Position numbers and translations under genes: made by a program
Source: an uncultured Lachnospiraceae bacterium
Lineage (GTDB): Bacteria; Bacillota; Clostridia; Lachnospirales; Lachnospiraceae
Assembly: GCA_910586755.1 (NCBI GenBank)
Contig: CAJUJM010000019.1
Location: 1 to 47,781, forward strand
Reading direction: 5' to 3'
Length of the DNA stretch: 47,781 nucleotides
Shown here: positions 42,002-47,781 of the stretch, piece after piece
How positions within the stretch are numbered: position 1 is the first letter of the stretch
Layout of the letters: each line of letters begins with the position of its first letter
Notes under the pieces: generated by a model
Database searches by the model: none
What the model saw: the letters and a program-made list of their open reading frames with translations, nothing else
What the model was told of the DNA's origin: nothing

Positions 42002-42835
42002 ATGAAGAGAAAACAAATTGCCGGAATGAATCAGAACTACCGTCAGTACAGCTATGAGTATTTTCTGGAGAGCATGCAGATTGCCGGGTATGAGAGTGTG
42101 GAGCTCTGGCTGGGAGCGCCTCATGTCTGGGTAGATTCAAAGGGGTGGAACCAGGCTAAGGAAATCGCCGGAAAAACCCGAAGAGCCGGACTTGAGATTG
42201 TATCTGTAACAACTCCCAGCGGAGGAGCATTTCAATACCAATATAGCGCCCAGGAGTCCTTTCACCGGAAAAGAAGCATTGCCTATTTTCAGAATGGAGT
42301 CCGCATGACTGCAGAGGTTGGCGCGCCGGTGATGACGGTAAACAGCGGCTGGGGTTACTGGACGGATAAAGAAGGACAAGCCTTTGAAAAATCAGTTGAG
42401 ATTTTGGGAGCAGTATGCCGCACAGCAGAGCAGGAGGGGATAACTATTGCCCTGGAATCCCTGACGGGAAAAGAATCTCTTATCGGATACCGGATTGATC
42501 AGATTGACCGCCTGATAAAGGCAGTAAACAGCCCGGCATTAAAGGTGATGGTAGATTTGGATGCCATTTGGTATTCCGGGGAACCGGCCCAGAAGTGGTT
42601 TGACTGCTTCGGGGAGGATTTGGTGCATTACCACTTTCAGGATGGGGACCGGACTGTGCCATCGGATGGACATTATGTCTGGGGCGACGGAGAATTTTGT
42701 CTGGAAAAGGAAGTTCAGTGCCTGGAACGAAATGGCTATAGGGGGATTCTTACCCAGGAGATCTGTAACAGTATGGATCCCAGAGCAGATGAAATCCGTA
42801 ATATGCAGGTGTTAGAAAGCTTTTTGGAGGATTAA
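42002..42835 (+). CDS. Sugar phosphate isomerase/epimerase-like TIM barrel (AP endonuclease 2 family)
   Basis: A 277-residue xylose-isomerase-like TIM barrel. The four metal ligands expected in the family can be placed: E152 (IALESLTG), D185 (VMVDLDAIW), H211 (VHYHFQDGD) and E253 (LTQEICNS). It has the HVWVD and NSGWGYW loops on the substrate side. It is encoded after the importer genes, so it probably isomerises or epimerises the imported compound or a derivative. The next gene is a paralog of the same length. Confidence 0.88.
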   Translation: MKRKQIAGMNQNYRQYSYEYFLESMQIAGYESVELWLGAPHVWVDSKGWNQAKEIAGKTRRAGLEIVSVTTPSGGAFQYQYSAQESFHRKRSIAYFQNGVRMTAEVGAPVMTVNSGWGYWTDKEGQAFEKSVEILGAVCRTAEQEGITIALESLTGKESLIGYRIDQIDRLIKAVNSPALKVMVDLDAIWYSGEPAQKWFDCFGEDLVHYHFQDGDRTVPSDGHYVWGDGEFCLEKEVQCLERNGYRGILTQEICNSMDPRADEIRNMQVLESFLED

Positions 42836-42838
42836 GAG

Positions 42839-43663
42839 ATGAGGGACGCTGATTTTGAGATTGTAAATACCAATGAGCATTATTTCCGGTTCCCTCTGGA
42901 CGCTTTTGTGGAAAAACAGAAGGAGCTGGGAGAGTCCCGGATTGTATTTTGGGCCAGTGTACCCCATCTCTGGGCAGATCAGTACGGTGTGGAGCCTCAT
43001 GAAGAGATATTTACAAAATTTTCGGAAGCAGGTATTATTATAGAAGCAATGGCGGCAAGGCCCTACAATTATACGTTGTTTATGGACAGCAATTCTCTTG
43101 TTGGAATACATAGTATGGCATATTACCAGGGACTGATTGACCTGGCGGCAGAGCAGGCTGTTTCTCTGGTGGCAATAGAGTTGTGGGGAGCGCTGCGGGA
43201 TAAAGATCGGGGTGAGCAGTACCGAAACTGCTGCCGGGCCCTTAAGGAGCTGTGTGAATATGCAGGACAAAAAGGAATAAGTCTGGCAGTGGGAAATGTG
43301 TCTTACAGCCACTCTGCTATGATGAATACCCTGCCGGAAATTAAAGGCCTGCTGGACGAAGTGAACTGTGAAAACCTGCTGGCAGTCATGGATTATGGGA
43401 CAGCCTGGCAGAGGCGGGAGACGGTTGAAAAGTGGATAGAGACATTGGGACACAAGCTGTGTCTGATTTATTTGTCAAACGCCCGCAGCAGCGGCGGCGG
43501 TTATCCTCTGGGCCAGGGCTGCTGCGCTATTAAAAGGGATTTGGAGAAGCTGAGAAAGGCGGGCTTTTCCGGGGTGATTGCCCTGCGGATGAGTCAGGAT
43601 TTCTGCCAGCAGGCTCCGGCTTCTGTTGATGAAGAGAACTGGGATTATTTAAAAGGCAAATGA
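42839..43663 (+). CDS. TIM-barrel paralog with degenerate metal site
   Basis: A 274-residue protein of the same fold and layout as the preceding one: both have an ASVPHLWADQYG/LGAPHVWVDSKG loop at the same place. At positions equivalent to the ligands E152, D185, H211 and E253 it has G152 (AVGNVS), D185 (VMDYGTAW), Y211 (IYLSNA) and R250 (IALRMS). Three of four ligands are therefore lost. It may be a non-catalytic partner of the first barrel or have a different, metal-free role. It begins 3 bp after the first gene. Confidence 0.82.
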   Translation: MRDADFEIVNTNEHYFRFPLDAFVEKQKELGESRIVFWASVPHLWADQYGVEPHEEIFTKFSEAGIIIEAMAARPYNYTLFMDSNSLVGIHSMAYYQGLIDLAAEQAVSLVAIELWGALRDKDRGEQYRNCCRALKELCEYAGQKGISLAVGNVSYSHSAMMNTLPEIKGLLDEVNCENLLAVMDYGTAWQRRETVEKWIETLGHKLCLIYLSNARSSGGGYPLGQGCCAIKRDLEKLRKAGFSGVIALRMSQDFCQQAPASVDEENWDYLKGK

Positions 43664-43685
43664 GGAGATAGAGGAGACAAGTAAT

Positions 43686-45053
43686 ATGGCTTTGGGCAGG
43701 CGCGCTTCTGATTCCGTAACAGATATGACTATAGGGAACGCCAGGGGGCTGATCCTTAAGTTTTCGCTTCCCCTGGTATTTGGGAATTTGTTTCAGCAGC
43801 TGTATTCCATTGTGGATGCAGTTGTGGTGGGGCGGTTTGTAGGAGTGGATGCCCTGGCTTCCATCGGCTGTATCAGCTGGGTATGCTGGCTGATCAATGC
43901 ATTTTTAAGAGACACGGCCAACGCCTTCAGCATAGCGGCCTCTGTCCGGGCGGGAAACCATAATAATAAAGAGTTCCTTCAGATTGTGGGAACTGGTGTG
44001 GTTGTATGTGTCATTCTGGGAATTCCGGTGACAGGCCTTTTGCTGCTTGCGGTTCCGGTTATACTGAATGTGTTGAGTGTGCAGCCCAATGTAGCAGGAA
44101 TGACCAGGCAATACTTGACGGTATTTATCCTGACCATTCCTGCAGGCCTTATATACAACATTGCCGCCAGCCTTCTCAGAGCTTATGGAAACAGCCGCAT
44201 TACTTTTTTATCCATGACCGTTTCTACGATAGTCAATATTGTGCTGGATCTGGTGTTTGTCCTGGTATTTCACTGGGGAGTTTTGGGGGCGGCGGCCGCT
44301 ACCTGGATCGCCCAGGTTATGGCCATGGCAACTGCTTTGCAGGCAGCGTTTAGGGAACCGGACTTTCGGATTGAAAAAGCGGATCTGCGGCTGCAGCCAG
44401 ATCTTTTAAGAGAGCTGTTCAGGCTGTGGCTTCCTATGTTTTTCAACAGCTTGATTATCTCCTTTGGAGGATTGTTTGTGGAGAAACATACCAACCAGAT
44501 AGGATCGGCATTTACTGCCGGGATCGCAGCATGTATGAAGGTATTCAGCCTGTTGGAAGCCATTATCATGGCGGTTCAGACAGGGGTAAGCGTATATGTG
44601 GGACAAAATCTGGGCGCAGGGCAATACCGGAGAATTAGAACCGGACTGGTGGAAATCGTAAAATTTGGATTTGTGCTGATAACGGTTATGATTTTACTGG
44701 TATTTGCCACTCAGCAGTGGATTCTTCCACTGTTTCTTTCAGCGGAAAATCCGGAAAGCTACCGAAGGGCCTATGAAGTAGCCAGCGCCAACACCCGCAT
44801 TATCCTTTTGTCCATGCTGATTATGACGCCCATGTATCTCCACAGAGTTACGATTCAGACGCTGGGATTTCCCGGATATGCGGCTGCGGCGGGAGTGATG
44901 CAGCTTATTATGCGGGTAGCCACAGTGGCCATAGGACCGGCCGTGATAGGGGAATATGCTTATTTTATTCAAGACGGGATGGCATGGCTGGTCTCTCTGC
45001 CTATTGTGGCCATTCCCTGTTACCGGTTTCTGAAAAGGAAAATCGGGGATTGA
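43686..45053 (+). CDS. MATE family transporter
   Basis: A 455-residue membrane protein with twelve hydrophobic segments. MTIGNARGLILKFSLPLVFGNLFQQLYSIVD, shortened here to FSLPLVFGNLFQQLYSIVD, with VVGRFVGVDALASIG is the standard MATE N terminus. AVQTGVSVYVGQNLGAGQYRRI marks the second half. It probably exports a drug-like or metabolic compound by cation exchange. It is the last gene of the operon, and a role in metabolite overflow is possible but unproven. Confidence 0.93.
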   Translation: MALGRRASDSVTDMTIGNARGLILKFSLPLVFGNLFQQLYSIVDAVVVGRFVGVDALASIGCISWVCWLINAFLRDTANAFSIAASVRAGNHNNKEFLQIVGTGVVVCVILGIPVTGLLLLAVPVILNVLSVQPNVAGMTRQYLTVFILTIPAGLIYNIAASLLRAYGNSRITFLSMTVSTIVNIVLDLVFVLVFHWGVLGAAAATWIAQVMAMATALQAAFREPDFRIEKADLRLQPDLLRELFRLWLPMFFNSLIISFGGLFVEKHTNQIGSAFTAGIAACMKVFSLLEAIIMAVQTGVSVYVGQNLGAGQYRRIRTGLVEIVKFGFVLITVMILLVFATQQWILPLFLSAENPESYRRAYEVASANTRIILLSMLIMTPMYLHRVTIQTLGFPGYAAAAGVMQLIMRVATVAIGPAVIGEYAYFIQDGMAWLVSLPIVAIPCYRFLKRKIGD

Positions 45054-45062
45054 GGTTAGAGG

Positions 45063-45505
45063 CTAGAACCGCTTCCTCCGGGACAGATACACATCTTTAT
45101 TAAATGGAATAATGTAGGTACACTCGTAATGGATGGCCTTGATACGGCTGTAAATAAAAATGGTTCCGTCTTTTAGCAGCCCGCGGGAGACAATATCCAT
45201 GGCGGGCGCACCTTTTTCCGGTAAATCAGTTTGGATTCCATATCTTCATAGGGAACCTCGGTGAGAGAATTGGAAATCAGAGGATTGCCCAAAGCCCGTT
45301 CCCGGATATAGATGCCGTCGCCCTGAATGGACTCAATGAGCCCGATGGCTTCCAAGCGCTTTAACGCTTTCTGTATGGTAAAACGGGATACCTGGTAGGC
45401 GGCAGCCAGATCTCTCTGAGTTGGCAATTTATTATGCCAGAATTTCTGCTGAAAAATCTTGCTGATTAAATCGGTTACAATAAACTCTGTTTTCTTTGAA
45501 CTCAT
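45063..45505 (-). pseudogene. GntR/UTRA transcriptional regulator, internal deletion and frameshift
   Basis: The N-terminal ~98 residues are intact (MSSKKTEFIVTDLISKIF start, winged helix LPTQRDLAAAYQVSRFTIQK, wing GLIESIQGDGIYIRE, then ALGNPLISNSLTE). The frame then ends at 45173. In another frame, right after the break (about 45205-45218), the C-terminal end of a UTRA domain follows: GAPAMDIVSRGLLKDGTIF and YECTYIIPFN, to a TAG at 45063. The middle of the UTRA domain, about 90 residues of a usual ~240, is absent. DNA binding may persist, but effector response should be lost. It probably once controlled the adjacent enolase-family gene. Confidence 0.83.
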
Positions 45506-45521
45506 TTTTTCCCTCAGCTGT

Positions 45522-45554
45522 ACTGGCATGCACGGCTGCCCGTCACTTGCCAGT
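45522..45554. promoter_or_regulatory. Inverted repeat before the broken gntR
   Basis: ACTGGCA (45522-45528) and TGCCAGT (45548-45554), a 7-bp inverted repeat with a 19-bp gap, upstream of the gntR start. It may be an old autoregulatory site. No clear promoter is assigned. Confidence 0.3.
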
Positions 45555-45577
45555 TGGTCGAATTAATTTATGGATAC

Positions 45578-45616
45578 CTTCAGTGGACAAGGCGTGTGTG
45601 CTCTTGTTCACTGAAG
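45578..45616 (-). terminator. Stem-loop after the enolase-family gene
   Basis: A 14-bp stem with one mismatch (CTTCAGTGGACAAG at 45578-45591 with CTTGTTCACTGAAG at 45603-45616), 6 bp after the stop of the minus-strand dehydratase gene. It lacks a T-tract on either side, so termination is uncertain; transcript-end stabilisation is an alternative. Confidence 0.5.
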
Positions 45617-45622
45617 ATATGT

Positions 45623-46822
45623 TTACGGAGTTACAAGAGTACCGTCAGGAATCCGGCTCTGAGTCCACTCATGGGGCCGATAGATAACCGGGTATTTTAC
45701 AATCTCTTCTTCATTGATATCAACGCCGATACCGGGGCGGTCAATGGGGTAGAAATATCCGTTTTCTGCCTCGTTGTAACCGGGGAACACGGCCTTGATC
45801 TTGTCTTTTAATTCAATGTTTTCCTGAATTGCAGCATTGTGAAGGTGGATATTTAAATGGGTGTTGACTGCCAATCCGACAGGAGTGATGTCGGAAGGAG
45901 TGTGCCATGCAATCCGAATACCGAAAGCATCACAGAAAGCCGCAATTTTTAAGGCCGGAGTGATGCCGCCAAGCTGGGAAACATGACAGCGCAGAAAGTC
46001 GATCCTGCGGTTGACAATGAGATGCTTCCATTCCATCGGATTGTTAAACAGCTCCCCTGTAGCCACAGGAACTGAGCATTGACTGCGGAGCTGATCCAGC
46101 CATTCGTTTTGATCAGGGGATAATAGATCTTCTACAAAATAAGGCTTATAGCGTTCCAAATCTTTGGCAAACTGAATGGCCTGGTTGGGGAAGAGGCGCT
46201 CGTGTACATCGTGAAGGATGTGAAAGGAGCTGCCGTACTTCTCCCTTAGCTTGGCAAACATATGAACCGTGTTACGCATATAATCATCCTGATCAAAATA
46301 AGTACCGGAAATGGGGTGAGCCGGGGTTTTCAGACTGTCCGGAATTCCGCCGTAAAATCCCAGCTGGCAGCGGATGTGCTCATAACCTGCCTGGCGGATT
46401 CGGTCGATTTCCGTATACAGGTCTTCCATGGTGTCTGCCACTGCATGGGTGTATGCCGGGATGGCAGTGCGGGCCTTCCCACCCCAGAGTTGGTACAAGG
46501 GCATATCGGCCAGCTTTCCTTTAATATCCCACAGAGCCATGTCAATGCCGGAAACGGCATTATTGACAACCGGGCCATTTCTCCAGTAGGAATTAACCAT
46601 CATCAGATTCCATAAATCTTCGATGTCATTGGCATCTCTTCCCATTAGAATGGGTTTTAAATATTCATCTACCATGGCCTTCACCGCCAGGGGGCGCTGC
46701 TGGAAGGTGGCGCAGCCTACGCCATATACTCCTTTATCTGTAAGGACTTTTACTGCCACCAGGTTGTGCCGCTCCGGATTGGTAATATAACATTGGATAT
46801 CAGTAATAATCGTTGGTTTCAT
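45623..46822 (-). CDS. Enolase-superfamily dehydratase (RspA/D-mannonate dehydratase-like)
   Basis: A 399-residue acid-sugar dehydratase from the ATG at 46822 (AAGGAG upstream). RNGPVVNNAVSGIDMALWDIK, D205/H207 in LHDVHERL, E231 in VEDLLSP, E257 in TGELFNN, and H307/D311 in AWHTPSD match the metal and catalytic positions of the RspA/ManD group. The C-terminal ENGYFYPIDRPGIGVDI is typical. It removes water from a sugar acid such as mannonate or gluconate; some relatives have very low activity, so the exact substrate is unsure. It is divergent from a PTS gene and shares a control region with it. Confidence 0.9.
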   Translation of the reverse strand: MKPTIITDIQCYITNPERHNLVAVKVLTDKGVYGVGCATFQQRPLAVKAMVDEYLKPILMGRDANDIEDLWNLMMVNSYWRNGPVVNNAVSGIDMALWDIKGKLADMPLYQLWGGKARTAIPAYTHAVADTMEDLYTEIDRIRQAGYEHIRCQLGFYGGIPDSLKTPAHPISGTYFDQDDYMRNTVHMFAKLREKYGSSFHILHDVHERLFPNQAIQFAKDLERYKPYFVEDLLSPDQNEWLDQLRSQCSVPVATGELFNNPMEWKHLIVNRRIDFLRCHVSQLGGITPALKIAAFCDAFGIRIAWHTPSDITPVGLAVNTHLNIHLHNAAIQENIELKDKIKAVFPGYNEAENGYFYPIDRPGIGVDINEEEIVKYPVIYRPHEWTQSRIPDGTLVTP

Positions 46823-46849
46823 AGTGTTGTTTAACTCCTTTCTGACTCC

Positions 46850-46878
46850 ATTTAAGCATAGCGGGAGGCAGATGTCAA
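46850..46878 (-). promoter_or_regulatory. Promoter of the enolase-family gene
   Basis: On the minus strand TTGACA (46878-46873), 17 bp, TTAAAT (46855-46850), 28 bp before the start codon. Confidence 0.65.
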
Positions 46879-46910
46879 CGCGGCTTTTGAATTTGGAAAT
46901 ATGGGCAAAA

Positions 46911-46981
46911 AACCAGTCCAATTTTGAAAAAAATTCTCAAGAAATCCTTTAAAATAAAGGAATTTTAAGAAAACCAGTCCA
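46911..46981. promoter_or_regulatory. Direct repeats in the divergent control region
   Basis: AACCAGTCCA occurs at 46911-46920 and again at 46972-46981 in the same orientation, followed by A/T-rich TTTTG or AAATTG. Each copy lies just upstream of one of the two divergent -35 boxes. A small palindrome CCTTTAAAATAAAGG lies between them. They are candidate activator or repressor sites for the dehydratase and PTS genes. Confidence 0.5.
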
Positions 46982-46992
46982 AAATTGTTCCG

Positions 46993-47021
46993 TTTACAAA
47001 CCTGAGGGCTTATGCTATATT
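46993..47021 (+). promoter_or_regulatory. Promoter of the right-edge PTS gene
   Basis: TTTACA at 46993-46998, a 17-bp spacer and TATATT at 47016-47021. The start codon is at 47085. Confidence 0.65.
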
Positions 47022-47084
47022 CAAGCTACAAAGCACGTGCAGAAACTCAGTGATTCAAACTTAAAAAGGAGGAGCCATCTGAAA

Positions 47085-47693
47085 ATGGAAAGGCAGGAAA
47101 TCGTAACAAAAATTATAAAATATGTTGGCGGGAAAGACAATATTTCCAATGCATGGCATTGTATGACAAGACTTCGGTTTGACTTAAAGGACAGAACCTT
47201 AATTAATGAAGAAGGAATCAAAGGGCTGGAAGGCATTATGGGAATCCAGTACGCCAAGGAGCAGCTTCAGATTATTATCGGAACCAGTGTTCATAAATAC
47301 TATGAAATCCTGATGCAGAAACTGGATCTGCAGGAAGACGTTCCGGATACTTCCTCAGAAGAAGGAAAGAAGAAAGACTTTGTCACCTGGTTTATGGATA
47401 TGGTTTCCGGCGTATTCGGGCCCATTGTGCCTGCTATCGCCGGGGCGGGTATGATAAAGGGACTTATGGGCGGATTGGTAGTCCTGGGAGTCATTACCAA
47501 TACCACCGATACCTATAAGATTATAGACATGCTGGCCAGCGGCGTTTTTACTTTCCTTCCCTTCTTTATAGCGGCATCTGCGGCAAAGAAGTTTAAGACC
47601 AACCAATATATCGCCATTGCCGTGGCATCTATTATTATGTATCCCACCATGGTAGATGCGGCAAAAGCCGGGGAAATCGGAATTTGCAGATGA
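47085..47693 (+). pseudogene. PTS EIIBC transporter, truncated after ~200 residues
   Basis: Starts MERQEIVTKIIKYVGGKDNI (AAAGGAGG 12 bp upstream). The EIIB domain has the phosphocysteine C26 in AWHCMTRLRFDL and EQLQIIIGTSVHKYY. The EIIC domain begins with FGPIVPAIAGAGMIKGLMGG and runs to YIAIAVASIIMYPTMVDAAK, then stops at residue 202. A complete beta-glucoside-type EIIBC has ~450 residues or more. The codons after GEI do not look like EIIC and the DNA becomes A+T-rich, so the gene was probably cut by an inserted element or rearrangement at about 47675-47690. Confidence 0.82.
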
Positions 47694-47781
47694 ATTTCTT
47701 GAACTTTCCTTATTTTTCAAGGCTTTTAGAGCCTTATATAGTGAATTGATATGTATTTTCCCTTGTTTTTGCCCTTATGGG
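47680..47781. other. A+T-rich segment after the PTS break, possible end of an inserted element
   Basis: Composition changes sharply from the coding sequence to A+T-rich DNA with a perfect small hairpin, AAGGCT/AGCCTT at 47719-47735. No frame or known terminal repeat could be recognised before the window ends, so the nature of the element is open. Confidence 0.35.

Noticed and set aside
44270..44972. Minus-strand frames inside the MATE gene
   Set aside because: They are shadows of a well-defined twelve-helix protein.

Overview
The window looks like a chromosomal accessory region of a low-to-mid GC, spore-forming member of the Bacillota, most likely Lachnospiraceae. Evidence: strong AGGAGG ribosome binding sites, many ATGA start/stop overlaps, a spoIIID gene with a sigma-E-like promoter, lipoproteins with Ala/Glu/Thr/Pro linkers, and several protein types common in gut clostridia (DUF2200, GT2/DUF2304 pairs, AAA/PD-(D/E)XK proteins). 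The species call is inference. No rRNA, tRNA or CRISPR array was seen.

Layout. 1-2062: right part of an IS21-family element (istA, istB, repeated right end) inserted into a flippase gene, of which only the 3' part remains (to 3000). 3067-5441: a polar amino acid ABC importer. 5561-8716: a small membrane ORF and an OmpR-type two-component system. 8852-26345: a large surface-polysaccharide locus: UDP-galactopyranose mutase, one GT8 and several GT2 glycosyltransferases, a sugar aminotransferase, two flippases, an ATP-grasp enzyme, a DPM-like GT2, DUF2304 and DUF2142 membrane proteins, RfbC, and a Wzm-type ABC export permease with no ATPase partner. An AAA/PD-(D/E)XK gene is inserted in the middle. 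26614-26892: spoIIID.

27146-31058: a LacI regulator, a sucrose-type PTS EIIBCA and an MBL-fold hydrolase, tied together by three identical 12-bp palindromic operators. 31117-33271: a small patchwork of DUF2200, alpha/beta hydrolase, P-loop kinase and PrcB_C lipoprotein genes. 33386-34004: a decayed type III toxin-antitoxin (ToxIN/AbiQ) locus on the minus strand. It has a perfect-consensus promoter, three 35-bp antitoxin RNA repeats and a terminator, followed by a toxN gene broken by an internal deletion. toxN is flanked by inward-facing copies of a dispersed repeat whose third copy lies at 21475.

34060-47693: a carbohydrate or sugar-acid region. It holds three paralogous cupin proteins around a divergent promoter with matching operators, a LacI regulator, a binding-protein ABC importer, two paralogous TIM-barrel isomerase-like proteins (one without most metal ligands), a MATE transporter, a GntR/UTRA regulator broken by an internal deletion, an RspA/mannonate-dehydratase-like enolase-superfamily enzyme, and a divergent PTS EIIBC gene cut off near the right edge.

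The most notable features are the type III TA remnant with an apparently intact antitoxin array, the paralog sets with stepwise loss of metal ligands, the orphan Wzm, and four broken genes (flippase, toxN, gntR, PTS), which mark this as a fast-changing accessory region.
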